This document shows, piece by piece, positions 34,901 through 47,022 of a stretch of 64,000 nucleotides of DNA (position 1 is its first letter; every line of letters begins with the position of its first letter). This DNA comes from Rhynchonema sp. JSB1_4. Its lineage: Eukaryota > Nematoda > Chromadorea > Monhysterida > Xyalidae. The notes beneath the pieces were generated by a model. It had not been told where the DNA came from. It ran no database searches and was given only the letters and a program-made list of their open reading frames with translations. The DNA lies in assembly GCA_030248065.1 (NCBI GenBank), contig JASAMV010005446.1, positions 1 through 64,000 of the forward strand, read 5' to 3'. The translations under genes and the position numbers were made by a program.

Positions 34901-36285
34901 TTTTCAGGTTACCTTCGTCAGCTTGCATAACCTTTTGCAGTCAGAAACAAACACATAAGTGTTTTTATTCTCCAAATTTTCACGCTTCAAAACTGCTCCG
35001 TTCAGTTGCCATTCACAGTGGCATATGCAGAGCAAGCGCGCTTGTTGAAGTCGTACAGTAAGTATTGTTGTTGCGTTGCAAATTTCATTCGAATCGTACA
35101 TGACGGAATCCCGATGGAGCTTCGTACCAAACTTACGCTCAATTTCATAACCGAGATTAGCCGTGCGACGTCTTGAATAAGCATGGTAAAAGTTATGTAT
35201 TACGTAGTGCTGCATAACAAACACGTAGATGTGAGATGGGAACGGGTTTGATTTTGACATGGCATTCAAATGTGTTTGTGCATTACACACCACCGTGAAG
35301 CATCAGCCAGCCAGTGTTGTACAATGGCAGGCAAGCCCACAAGGGTGCTGGCACTATAGCTTGATGTTTCGCGGACAGATGCATTTTATAAACATAATTT
35401 TTATCCGAAGTCAAAGTCAACACCAAGTCAAACCCAACCCCCAGTCCGGATGCCAGCAAAGTGCGTACCGCCCATAGTGATAATCTTCTGTCGCTTTCGT
35501 CTAATGATCAGGCTTGGCGCCAGGCGGCCGTGCGTTTCTGCAAATCTCAATGGAAAGCGGCAAAAATGACTTGTTAGCGGCGACGGGCACGATGCTAAAT
35601 CTAATCCCATGCCTTGGTCAGTGGTCCATGAATAGTTGCGCTGAGGAAACACCGCCATGCTGTACCGATCGTAGTGTGGCTTATTACCTGCACTAGGTAC
35701 ATACATGGTTAATGTGTTTATCCGGTCCGTGAGTGAATATAAACCAGCTTAACATACAACACCTAAATTTTGGCAACGCTTGTTTCTTCAGTTTCAAACA
35801 AAGCCCAAGTTTTATGTAGTTTTGGCTAATTTCATAAAGTCGTCCATGGTCCATTTCAGCGACCTTTGTGCGTGTTTTTGTATGATTATGCTGGTACCAG
35901 ATACGGATGCATTTAGCGACACGCACGCGAACACCGTACTTCTGCCCTCTCAGCATTGCGACAAAGGGTGACAGGCCAAAGTTATGATCTGTTTTCTCAC
36001 GTGTTCACCACACTGTCCTTATGATATTCATATTACAAAACCTTGGTTACGAGGCAGTTAGGCCGAAATGATATGGTCATGGACAGCTATTGTGGCAATC
36101 TTGCACCTCTGGCAAACCCAAGGGTCAAGCCAAACCAACAACACTATACTATGTATGTACTTCATGGTACTGTGTATTCCGTCGTGTTGTCTTCGAATGC
36201 CCCGTATCTGCGGAAAGACTCGCCGTTAGCTGTGGACAAGCAACAGGAACGGCCTGCCATTGAAAAAAGTGTGCTGTTGCTTTTA
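31946..36285. other. long stretch with no supported gene
   Basis: A 118-codon frame at 33379-33735 and a minus-strand frame at 35293-34904 have no start or splice context and no domain I recognise. A short inverted-repeat element sits at 32527-32636 (next entry). Otherwise nothing supportable was seen. Confidence 0.4.
32527..32636. mobile_element. short inverted-repeat element, GTGGTCAAATCACTT family copy 1
   Basis: AGTGGTCCAATCACT near 32530 faces AGTGATTTGACCACT near 32618, with internal GTCAACTCA motifs in both orientations. It is a diverged relative of the copy at 37203-37345. Confidence 0.55.
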
Positions 36286-37764
36286 GGCCGCATTCACAAT
36301 GCAAGCGGATTAGCGGATTAGCGGATTAGCGGGCGAGATGCGCACGCTTTTGCATTCACAATGCAAAAAGCGGATTAGCGGGTTAGCGGATTAGCGGGCG
36401 AGCAACTTTTCACACCCGCTAATCCGCTAATCCGCTGCACGCGTGTGCATTCACAATGCAAAGCGGATTAGCCTGTTAGCGGATTAGCGGGTCCGCTAAT
36501 CCGCTTTTCTCGATTAGAACTGGTTCTATTTTTTTGCGGATTAGCACCGGAGGCGCACGTTCAGAAGTTTATTATTTGCCTTCAAAACATTTTCAGAGCA
36601 TGAAAAAAGTGTATACATGAGCAGCTTAACCACCTGCGTTCATTGGAAACGTTTTTGTTGCAGTTTGATGTTTGGAAAAGAGATTTTTACAACGTATGGT
36701 ATCATTATCGCGTTCAGTTTCGACTCTACACGACATGGTTGCAAAATGCTGTATTGCAAAATGTGCTTGATGTTTTTTCCGACGGGCTTTGCATCGTGGC
36801 GAAAGTAAAGCCAGCCAGCCAGCCACTGAAGAAATACATAACTTGCATTGAACAATCAATGCGAGAATGCAATTCAACTCATTCACATTTTTGCCACAGC
36901 GGCCAACTATGTATTTTTACACGGTTTCATATGGAAACAAAAAAACTGAAAAAATAATGTCCATGGGCGGTGTCGTACACGCGCCTTATCATTCAGCAGG
37001 CCAGCGCGCTACCGCTGCGCTTCGCTGCTCTGCATCGATCATGCCATAAAGTGAGTGATAAACCTAGCAGCATCCTGTAAACTGCAAGTTGTGTTGCGCT
37101 AAACGAGACAGTGCAGTGCTTATGATATCACACACGCGAATGTTTGCTCGTGCATAAACACTACGTCCTGAGGCTCGTGTGGTTTTTTTGGCTAATGTTA
37201 CAATGGTCAACTCAAGTGGTCAAATCACTTCGTCAACTCACAGCAGTCCCAAATAAATGCGAGAAATAATACATGGCATTCGGGGTGAGTTGACGAATCT
37301 ACATTGTAAGTTGACAAAGTGATTCGACCACTTGAGTTGACCACTCTAATATACGCCTATGTGCTATTCGTGCTATTTTCGTGATCGGTGTTCCTATATT
37401 TCTGTTTATTGGTTGGAAATGCTGCAATCCAATGAAACATTTAGAATAACAACATTTGATTGATTTGAAGCATGTAATTTGCCATTTGTTGAACAAACAA
37501 AGACATAAACAACAAAATTTTAAAGTAAATCTACTTTTTCACCTAAACTCGGACAACGTGCATTGTGAGCGCAAACACTTTTTGCGGATTAGCGGATTAG
37601 CGGGTTAGCGGATTAGCAGGTCTCCAATTAGATGACCCGCTAATCCGCTTTTTCAATTTCCATTGTGAATGCAAAAGCGTGCGCGAAAAGCGGGCCCGCT
37701 AATCCGCAACCCGCTAATCCGCTAATCCGCTAACCCGCTAATCCGCTGCATTGTGAATGCGGCC
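36286..37764. mobile_element. Harbinger-like MITE 2, (GGATTAGC)n subterminal arrays
   Basis: Same termini as the element at 10825-11749 (GGCCGCATTCACAATGC) and again flanked by TTA on both sides (36283-36285 and 37765-37767). Here the subterminal unit is GGATTAGC rather than GCGTTAGC, and the change is shared by the arrays at both ends (36303-36505 and 37584-37746). The central part differs from MITE 1 and carries a nested short element at 37203-37345. No transposase gene. Confidence 0.85.
37203..37345. mobile_element. short inverted-repeat element, GTGGTCAAATCACTT family copy 2
   Basis: TGGTCAACTCAAGTGGTCAA at 37203 is mirrored by the complementary GACCACTTGAGTTGACCA at the right end; about 35 bases at each side pair. 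It is nested inside the Harbinger-like MITE 2, so it inserted later. Confidence 0.75.
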
Positions 37765-38631
37765 TTATGCTTCAGACGATTATAATTAGAGCACAGTGCA
37801 TTGTGATTGTTGCTTGCCCTCCGACATCATCAGTCTACGCGGTCACGCAACCACAACTACTTAACCACACACGTGGGTTTCCTGTTCCCTGTCTCATGTG
37901 TGAAACAGTTCATTTTTCTGCTGCTTGCATTTTCATGCTGTGCGATTTGTCAATTTGTATACGAAGTGTTCCGCTTTTTGGCGTCGTGAAGTATGATCCG
38001 TCCCGGTTGCGAAATTCTGATATGTATAGGTCTGTGGAATGCACCGAAGTTTTCCGCAAAAATTTCGATGCAAGTGTACGTTTCTTTCCTGGGTCGGGCG
38101 AATGTGCTGCGCTCTAAAACGTGAAAAAATGCCTGCCTTGATGTTGAGGAGAAGGGATTGATATGACACCACGACGTACCTAAGGAACATACTAAAAATA
38201 CATTCATTTTCGGCTCCAAAAACAAACAGGTACTATATACATACTACCTTCGTGTACAAGTCGAAAATTAAGTGCGCTCCATTCCTTACGCTGAACAAAT
38301 GAGCACTTCGCTTTGATATCCATGTTCGTTTTTTTCATGGTACAATGTATGTATGTACCGTATGGCTGCGGGCCTTTTTGAGTTACAACAGCAATCAATC
38401 AAACACACCGCAGCTTATATAGCAGACCATTGGTGTCTTGGCGCTCGTTGAACGAGTACCAGTCAGCTTTCCGTTTATTTAACGAGTGTGATCAGTGTAC
38501 GAGCATTGCAATTTCAGGCCCAGAACCAAAACAACAGACCAAATTTTAATAACTGCAGTAATTACAATGACCACGGGACAATCACGTTGGCGGAACCCAA
38601 AATGTATGAGTGACCAAAATCAGCATCAGTG

Positions 38632-40168
38632 ATGAGCTCAAAGAAGGAGGGAGGTCGGATCGAGCCACAATGGGTGACCCCATCGACGCACGCCGACGCA
38701 CCGCCCGAGACCGAAACGGTCGGACTTTGGTTCGGCTTCATCCTGACCGTACTTTCCTGGATGATTGTGATCGTCACGTTCCCGTTCTCAATGTGCTTCT
38801 GTCTCAAAGTCATCAAGGAATACGAGAGGGTCGTCATATTCCGATTGGGTCGACTCATGGTCGGCGGGGCACGTGGGCCGGGTATGATCTTCATTCTGCC
38901 CTGTATTGACACGTACAGGAAGATCGATCTTCGGTTAGTTGGAGTTGATGACTTGTGTATCCGTTGAGGCCACTTCACGTAGCAAGACACGTGTTTATGC
39001 AAACTAAAAGTCTCAAGTGAAAGTTTTGATTCGTTAGCGACGTGATTTGATGTCTACCAGAGACGTTGTTTGAAGGACATTGAACGACAACAGTCTGTTC
39101 CTTTGCAGTGTCGTCTCATACGCCGTTCCTCCACAAGAGATCCTGTCGAAAGACTCAGTGACGGTGTCTGTTGATGCTGTCGTCTACTTCCGAACGTCCG
39201 ACCCGATTGCCGCTGTGAACAATGTGGACGATGCGATCTATTCAACCAAACTGCTGGTTGGCATTCGTTCTACTTGTTTTAATTTCCGCTGTCTTCCGTA
39301 TGGAAAATGGCCTGGCAAGGGCAGCTCGACGATCTGAGCGAATGAAAGACACAATTTGATCCCACAAGACAGTTTACGAATCATCCAGGCCCAAACCACT
39401 CTGCGTAACGCATTGGGTATGAAAACACTGACCGAGATGTTGACAGAACGAGAAGCGATCGCCCAACTCACCGAGACCATTCTCGACGAGGGCACTGAAC
39501 ATTGGGGTGTCAAAGTGAGTGACATTGTTGAGGTTTTGCTTTGACCGAGTATTTGCAGCAGACTATTAAAAAGTCAATAGTTTTATTGTTTTCAGGTGGA
39601 ACGAGTGGAAGTGAAAGACATTCGATTGCCACAACAATTGACCAGGGCGATGGCTGCCGAAGCCGAGGCTGCACGTGAGGCGCGAGCCAAAGTCGTCGCA
39701 GCTGAGGGAGAACAGAAAGTGCGTGTGGCAATCCAATGTGTACATACTAGTTTTGAACGATGGAATACGGAACCTTGCGCATATGAAATACGATACCACT
39801 TTCTGAACACTATGTTTCGTTCATAAACCATAACCTATTTACTTCCCAACAGAGATTTAGCGCTTGATGAATATTCTTTAGTAAAGGGACAACACTCCAT
39901 TAGCAAAACAAACCTCAATAGTTCCCTGAGATGCCGTTTCGTGCCGCACACTGTGCCACAAATCATTTATAACCCCTTTCTGCAGGCATCGCGCGGTCTT
40001 CGCGAGGCAGCCGAGGTGATCGGTCAGTCCCCAGTCGCCCTCCAACTGCGTCATCTACAGGCGCTCAGCTCCATCGCTGCCGAACACAATTCAACAATTA
40101 TATTCCCGGTGCCGGTTGACGTGTTGGGCGCGTTTATGAACACTTCAGCCACCAAGAAGACAGAATGA
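38632..40168 (+). CDS. stomatin, paralogue 2
   Basis: Five exons, 38632-38933, 39109-39256, 39389-39514, 39596-39718 and 39986-40168, give 293 residues. Exon structure, lengths of exons 2-4 (148, 126, 123) and phases are identical to paralogue 1. The hairpin ([16 protein letters not shown]), SPFH domain, coiled coil and C-terminal [10 protein letters not shown] are all intact. The N-terminus ([14 protein letters not shown]) and the tail (NTSATKKTE) are the main differences, so the two proteins may differ in targeting. Long runs of exons 1-4 are identical at base level to paralogue 1, while the introns are unrelated. The start is the first ATG that reads straight into the conserved N-terminal region. 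Confidence 0.95.
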
Positions 40169-41055
40169 CCAGCCGCAGGCTGGACACGTGACACTACAGG
40201 AAGCAGCTGTATTGTGATGGTGACCACAAGCAACAATTGCGCGCGCTACTCTCTTGTGTAATATGAAACTGACTTTTGTTATTCTGTCCCTCATAAAAAT
40301 CTCCATACCAAATGGTAGCCGTGAAGAACATCAGCAGTTGCCCATGGCTATGGCTGCTTTTCCGTTTGACCAACACGTTGGGATAATGACCGGAAGTTTT
40401 AGTGTGACCCACTCCGGTTCGGTTCAGTAAAATTTGAGAGCTGCACACTGCTTTATTTCATTATCATACTGATCTTTCTATATGGTTTTGGTGTTCTGGC
40501 TTGTACTGTATGCGTATATCTCATTTTGATCGCATTTTCGACTTTCAAAACAGGGTCTATGAGTTGCACTCGGTCGATGTGCATCGCAACTTCGTTCCAA
40601 AATCGCCATGCAGTCAGCTCATGTGACAGTGAACCAGAATGGGTTGCCGAAAAGTCTGACAAAGCTTGCTCCAAATTAGGCGGCTTTGGTTTTGCTTCGA
40701 GAGGTGCGATAGGCAACCTTTGGCTGATACATTGCCATATTGTCTTGTATACATACTATAAGACCACTGATTGCTGGTGTTTTTCTGTTTTTTTTCCAAT
40801 ATACTGATACCCGTTTTGTGCTTTTTGAGTGAATAATCTCATTTGTATAGATTTCTGGTCGACCATAAGTAACCGACGGAATAAACGTCCATCTAAATAT
40901 ACTGGGTGTGTGTCTGTGTCATGTCACGCCACGGAAAGTTGCCAAAATATGACTGTTGGTCGATTTCGTTGTTTGCTGACTCACATGACTCTGAGCTGCA
41001 TATGAAATGTTGCGCAAACATTATGAATTGACGCAGACTAAACAGTGCGAGGTTA
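40169..41055. other. intergenic, no gene seen
   Basis: Contains the 3' flank of stomatin 2 and no open frame with coding character. Confidence 0.45.
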
Positions 41056-41333
41056 TATTGGTCGCACAATGACTTTATAAGAATTGGTCAAATTTTTTTC
41101 CTGAATCGCAAAGCAGGCTAGTGACGGGGCAATGACGTTGCGTTGCGTGATCACACACAAAACACGTAGTAAAGAGAATGTTTCAGACCTGCGGCGCCGT
41201 GGTTGATCTGCTAGATTATTTTCAGCTGAAAATGTTTTGTGAGAATCACAAATAGCACAGTGGTTAAGAGTGACTGAACGTGAAAATCAGGATTGATTTT
41301 GATGAATTCTTATATGGTCATTGTGCGACCAAT
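41056..41333 (+). mobile_element. TA-flanked MITE, family B copy 2 (278 bp)
   Basis: Ends TATTGGTCGCACAATGAC and GTCATTGTGCGACCAATA. It is almost the same length and sequence as the copy at 55534-55811. It ends 213 bases before the start codon of the His-rich gene, so it lies in or near that promoter. Confidence 0.9.
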
Positions 41334-41546
41334 AGAAAAGAATCACCGCGCTCTGACGTACAATGCAGCTGCATATCACACTGCTGCGCAAACCGTTTCT
41401 GTGATAAGGAGAAAAACGGTGCGGCCTTATGCGTCTGGTCGACTGGTTTGTTTTTTGGCGAAAGCTTCCCGCTTTCATTTCAGCAGACACAACTATACAG
41501 TATTTCCACCGTATTTTTTTATCTCGAAATACAAACAGAAAAAACA

Positions 41547-42759
41547 ATGACAATCGGACATCACGGAGGTCACCACCACGCGCATCATCATGCACATCAC
41601 ATGGCTGGCATGCACCACGGTGAGTGGGATATACTGATTTTGGAATGCGACATTCTACAGTCCTTTTTCTGAATCTACGTACAGTATTAGCGTATTAGAA
41701 TGGCTCGTGAACCGTCGAGCGTTTTGATGCATTCTGTTCTTGCACCCGGAAAGCACATACTCTAAATCGAGTTTAGCGGTGCCGACAGAACGATGCACAC
41801 GCCAATGTACATGCCAAGGAGTTTCACGCCAGAAAATGAAACATCACCAATGTGATGGTCACACTTCAGCGCATCACCACAACATGCACCATCATCATCA
41901 CATGATGCACCATAACAATTTCCATCACGGAGTCGGTATGCATCACCATCGAAGGCACCGAGCATTCGGAGGGTCCTACATTGTCTTCCCGGGCGCCGTG
42001 CGCGCCAGTCCCGAGTACTACAAGGACAAAGCGTGCGTTTGAAATCCTGATAGGTGTTTCGTTGCATTTTTATGGATGTACAATGACGATACAAACCATG
42101 AGGAGAAATTTATAAGACAACATTCTTGACCATGCTTTCAGAAAGTACATCAAACGAGGAGTCATAATCGTTGGCGTGCTCGGCGCAGCTTGCGTTTTGC
42201 TTGGTGTGCTGCTGCTGGCGATTCTGGGCTCACAAGGAAACACTACGTAGGTTTTTCAATGAGAAACGCTGTCTTTATACTTTTCGGTTTGAGGGGCTGC
42301 GAGCTTTAGTAGCTTGTGCTACCAAACGCACAATTTTAATTTCAGCATGTTCGTCGGCATTCCATTCCTGTTCCTCGGCGTCTTTCTACTTCTCGCGTCA
42401 AGCATGATCTACCTGTCGTATCGTGCTGCAATGTCGTTCAACGGCATACCTTCCACAACGACCGTACCTGGAAACAGTGTGCCACCCGGGGCTGTGGTGC
42501 CTCCACCACCGGGCGCCACCGTCAGCGGTAACCCGCAACCGAGCGCACCGCCGCCTATTGGGTTCTCCATGATGGCTCCCTCCGTTTCAGATCAAACGAT
42601 TTCAACCATGTCAGTTTCCGGAACGTACCATACTGTATGTTCTGTTTGCTTATGGGCACTAAATATAACATGATGTATAGTTTCAGTGGATATCACGACA
42701 CAACGTTCGCCAGCGCTGTTGCACCACCGCCGAACTACAACGAAGCTGTGAAATCCTAA
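41547..42759 (+). CDS. His-rich two-pass membrane protein with PPxY tail, copy 1
   Basis: Five exons, 41547-41619, 41870-42032, 42142-42246, 42346-42609 and 42687-42759, give 225 residues with consistent phases. The first 60 residues are about half His (GHHGGHHHAHHHAHH and similar), a likely metal-binding or pH-sensing segment. SYIVFPGAV and KYIKRG lead into one membrane span (VIIVGVLGAACVLLGVLLL). After a short loop comes a second span (FLFLGVFLLLASSMIYL), then a Pro-rich cytosolic tail ending PPPNYNEAV, a PPxY motif that binds WW domains such as those of Nedd4-type ubiquitin ligases. I do not recognise a named family. An alternative second exon starting at 41811 (GVSRQKMKHH) is also in phase. 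AATAAA lies at 43073. Confidence 0.85.
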
Positions 42760-43072
42760 AAGAGACCTTTTTGTAACATTTACCAGCAGAAGGCGACGTG
42801 TTTATACAGTATGTATTACTATGTGAGATACAACATACATACGTATACCTTGTATCATTTGGTCATTGTGTATGTTTTTGTTCAATGTGCTTCAAAATCT
42901 GATAAGAAAGGTCCTGTGCGTGTGGTTCGCAGTCGTATGCATTTTATGAGTTGCTGATAGGGTAAACACCACAGCACGCATCAACTAAAACTAAACATCA
43001 TCACACGTTCAGCTACTTGTGCTATTTTCTGGAACGAATGTACATACGAGGAACAGAAGTGCCAAACATCCC

Positions 43073-43078
43073 AATAAA
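43073..43078 (+). terminator. AATAAA polyadenylation signal of His-rich gene copy 1
   Basis: The first AATAAA after the copy-1 stop codon, 314 bases downstream. It is only about 30 bases before the start codon of copy 2, so the two transcription units are very close together. Confidence 0.5.
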
Positions 43079-43108
43079 TAATAAAAAGTGTAATTACACA
43101 CGCACATA

Positions 43109-44101
43109 ATGGCGCACCATGGACACCGACATCACGTGCGTCACCATCGGCGCCATCTACGAATCAGACATGAGTATCTCACCGCGTTCCCGGGAGTCGC
43201 TCGAATGGTACCGCAATCGTATCGAAGTCGCGCGTGAGTATGACAGTACATGAATGACAGGTTCTGGGAATTCAGTCCTCACAAATTCCTGCCTGTGTCC
43301 CGGCCATTCCAGACTAATTGCACCCGTGCAGAATCAATCAGCCTTTTTTGCAGCCGTCATCTGAAGTGCGGCGTGATTTGTATCGGGTCGTTTGCAACGG
43401 TATTCATCCTGGCTGGATCACTGCTGCTCGGATTTCTGACTGGCAGCAGAAGGTATGTAGCCATTGGGGACACTTTTTGCATCCTTCTGCTTTCCAAGTC
43501 TCTATCTGCGACCATATCCGTTTCGATTTCAGCATGTTCGCCGGCATTCCGTTCATCGTGCTTGGCGCATTCCTCGTCATCGTCACGTGTATGATGTTCT
43601 GCTCGTACAAAGTGGCGATGCGCTACAAGACAATGGGTGTGACCGAGATGGGCCATGATTATGGCACAATTGTACTGTCGCCACCTGCCGGCCCTGCAGT
43701 CGGTCCGGCGTTCAGTGGCAGTCACCCAGTGCCACCGCCGCCAAATTGGACAACTCTGCCAAGCGCACCGCCAATCGAACAAACAATGCCACCAGCGTAC
43801 GTTGGGCTTGGAATAGAAACCGAAGTAATTTTTGTCAGCTCGATCCGATCCTAACGATGGAACTACGCTCATCCATTTCGTCTCGTGTTCAATATTTAGA
43901 ATGGGCACATTTGCCATTGATGATGGCAGACCAGCACAACATAAGACAGCCGGTGTGACACCGAATTGGGAATACGCAACCGAGCTTATTTGTTTGATGG
44001 CATCGTATGTGCAATACGGTTTCTTGACGGATTATTTCATTCAATCTTTCAGAACCTACACCGTTCCACCACCGTCCTATGACGAAGTTACACGAGGTTG
44101 A
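43109..44101 (+). CDS. His-rich two-pass membrane protein with PPxY tail, copy 2
   Basis: Four exons, 43109-43233, 43354-43452, 43533-43796 and 44053-44101, give 178 residues. The His/Arg-rich N-terminus is shorter (MAHHGHRHHVRHHRRH). Then come YLTAFPGVAR, a first span (GVICIGSFATVFILAGSLLL) and a second span (FIVLGAFLVIVTCMMFC), followed by a Pro-rich tail ending PPPSYDEV, again PPxY. Exon 3 has the same length (264) and phases as exon 4 of copy 1, showing tandem duplication. Copy 2 has no equivalent of copy 1's first exon. A 50-base open stretch near 43902-43951 was not used because it breaks the phase, whereas direct joining keeps it. Confidence 0.85.
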
Positions 44102-46203
44102 GTCAAAAGATATCAATGGATGTCCCTTCGTATTGTGATGTCAGACCTCACTTTGAACGTTTCTGCCATATTTTTGCCTTTGCTGTGTACATAACGGTGC
44201 ATTGTATTCGTTTATCGATGACTAAAGGCACAGAAATCGGAGAGCAACCACAGGTGGTTTTGTGACGAATTGCACGTGCATAGTGTTAGTCTCCGCTTTG
44301 CGTTCGCATGCACGCCTGTGTCCTTATGGCGGCACCCCAATGTAGCCTGATATTCACACCAGACGTCATGTCGTAATGTAGCGGTTCTGCCCTCGCTATA
44401 TGCACAGATGTGACGAAACTCTGTTTATGAGTTTGCACGGAGTGATTTTACAGGCCAGGAATAAGATTTGCTGGTGGGGCTTTTTGGAGGCAAATTTGCC
44501 AGAGGCGTTCGCACTGATGAGCCCTGGCGCCTCGGTCTGTCTGCGAAAGCAGGGCGAAATAGACCAAACGTTATTGCACTCAGTAAGCAGAAAAAGAAAA
44601 AGGGACCAACAACCAGAGAAAGAAAAAAAACCCACCCCCAAAAAAACAAAAACCCCCAAACACAACGCACATACGCACATTATTTTGAGACAAGCCGTAG
44701 TGGAAGGTCAGATCCCTCTCAAAGCTTCCCTTTCCGTTCGCATGGTTGTCCCATTTTTTGGCAGTTTGTCAAATGAAATCAACGTACCTAGACCTAAACA
44801 CAGACTTTCAACACAGCAACCACCAGGGACACATCATCAGGATCATGTTGGATTTAGGCGTTACACTGCATCATCACAACCATGGACCGAGTGCAACACA
44901 CCACCAAAAGCAACCAAGTAATCGGCCAAACATGCAACCTACAACACATACATACCTGCCCAATGGCAAAACTATTTACGTAACTTGCATAAGCTCAAGC
45001 AGAACTGTCGGCAGGGCGTCCTCGTTGCAGTTCGTTGCTAGTCTGTTTTGCAGATTGTATGTAACAACTGCATTCAGGACTGCAACTACACAAAACATTC
45101 GGCAAACGGCACTTGAGCATCCTACACACATTAACGTTAATTATCGCGTGCGTAAGTCGCGCATTGCACGTGAAGACAGGGTTGGGCAAAAAAATTTTTT
45201 AAATTTTTCGGGGGAACAAAATGTTCTGCATAAAACATGCAAAAATGGCCTTTTTGGACGTTATTTTTTGTCATTTTTTCCCTCGGGTCGAAACATTTTC
45301 TTCGCAAAATCACTTTTGGGGTATGTATTTGGTACCTGTAAGATGCACCAAATGATGTTAATATACCTTCCCGTGATACATGAGACGCAGTATGCATGTA
45401 CCTACATGGCACTTCGATGTCATACCTGATCGGGTCGGTCGTATACGACTGGTTCCGACAAGTACCTATTTCTGCAGCTTATATTTTCAATTCTGTGTGG
45501 TTTATGACTGAATCTTGCTTATTCGACCACAAACTGTTGTTGTCTGATACCACAGAGCAGCAATCATCGGGCCATATCAAACAAAGACTGTTGGATCGCA
45601 CCGAAGTGACGTAAACACCCTTCATAAGTGCGATGCAAACCAAGTGACAAAAGTGACGACAATTAAAGTTGCAATTTTTCGCGTTTTCGCGCGTTTTTTT
45701 AAGGCAAATTTGGTAAAATTTCCCCGAATCTGGGACTTAAAAAAATTTTTTTAAAAACAATTTAAAAAAAAACTTGTCTAAAATTTTTTCCAACTCTGCG
45801 TGAAGATGAGTCAGAGAGATATTCAAAGGCCTGAAGGGATATGTAATGTATTCTATATAGGTCCATTGTGTCTAACAAGCAGGTGTTTTACGATTCTCTT
45901 TTGTGGTACAAGGCTCCCAAGTGTGTATTTCTTTGGTACTACAGGAAAAACATGCACGCGAGTTATACCTAAGTACATAGATGTTCAAGACCTACTGTAA
46001 CCATGCTGAAGAATTCATCGAGTCATGTTGTTGGTGCTGGAGCTCAATGCGTATTGAGGGGAGGTTCATCGTCTGATTAAAAATAATCACAGTTGTACAA
46101 AGTTCACCGTTGAGTCACCGTCTGTGGCCTCTTCTTCTGCCCGCAGTGTGTTTGAGCAAGATCACTTCTTCTGATATCCACTTCTCATTATTCAGCGATT
46201 GCA
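44102..46203. other. no recognised gene; low-complexity tracts
   Basis: A 173-codon frame at 44400-44921 runs through an A/C-rich low-complexity tract (44585-44680) and is treated as chance. The stretch 45180-45310 and 45650-45790 is A/T homopolymer-rich. Confidence 0.4.
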
Positions 46204-47022
46204 ATGATGGTGATTTCCTGCAATGATGTCGTACTCGCTCCAATTGGCGTGAAACATCACGAATCAAAAGAGCGGGAGCAGACGACCAGCCGACCCGCTC
46301 CACTAGCGCGACGTCGGCGAGCACAAAGTTGTGGGCCGCTTCATGGGGCATCACCGAGAGATAAACACCCTGTCATCCTAACCCCGTTGATTGTACCCAC
46401 GCCACCACCAGAGCGAATCAATAAATCCTTGTTGAACAAGTCGATTATGTCGATCCAACGACCGATCACAAATAAGCGATCGATTTCCTGTCTCAAACAC
46501 ACGGCCAGCGTTGGGACGCTGCTGAAACGACCTCCTTGGCTGTTGGACACTAAGGACAAACACCAAAGTGACGAAATGTTGTGGCTGCAGCAATATGGAG
46601 ACAATGTTAATATGATTATTTTGATCGTCTTGTCCCAAACTGATTTGTTTTAAAACTTACAGTACGATATTCTGTCAGACATGCAATTGCGTACAGACAT
46701 TATGCGTAATTTGGCACGAAGCTACATAGGTAAACAGGACTGCAACAGCGCAGCTCGACGTGACCCGCACCCATCTTTCTCAGCAGCAAGTATGCTCCTT
46801 GACATACTGTAGTTTGATGCGATGCGCTGCGATGTTTAAATGCCGTCAAACGTGCCTGCAGCCAAGTAACCCCCAATATTAGGTTCCCATGACATTTTGC
46901 TTCATTTCGTTCCAGCTGCGAATTCGTCTCCCCCCGTTGTCACGCGGTTCGCTGACCACAACCGATCGTCAGCCAATCAGCGACGAGCAACGATCAAGCC
47001 AGAAACCGCTGACCGCATTTGA
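46204..47022 (+). CDS. small unknown protein, three exons
   Basis: The model is 46204-46605, 46663-46729 and 46916-47022, about 191 residues. Exon 1 has a basic, Ser/Pro-rich character (RPAPLARRRRAQS, IVPTPPPERI) and ends SDEMLWLQQYGDN. Exon 2 reads YDILSDMQLRTDIMRNLARS and looks genuinely coding. Exon 2 leaves in phase 1, which puts exon 3 in the frame ANSSPPVVTRFADHN and stops at 47022. A second frame of exon 3 is open to 47062 (LRIRLPPLSRGSL ... EFLKIDV) and looks at least as protein-like, but it needs a phase the visible donor does not give. One of the two is right, or a base is missing. Start and function are uncertain. Confidence 0.45.

Noticed and set aside
43902..43951. Possible extra 50-base exon in the second His-rich gene (acceptor TATTTAG)
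   Set aside because: Including it breaks the phase into the last exon, while joining 43796 directly to 44053 keeps the frame and gives the conserved PPxY end.
44400..44921. 173-codon open frame
   Set aside because: It runs through an A/C-rich low-complexity tract and has overlapping frames on both strands; no family resemblance.
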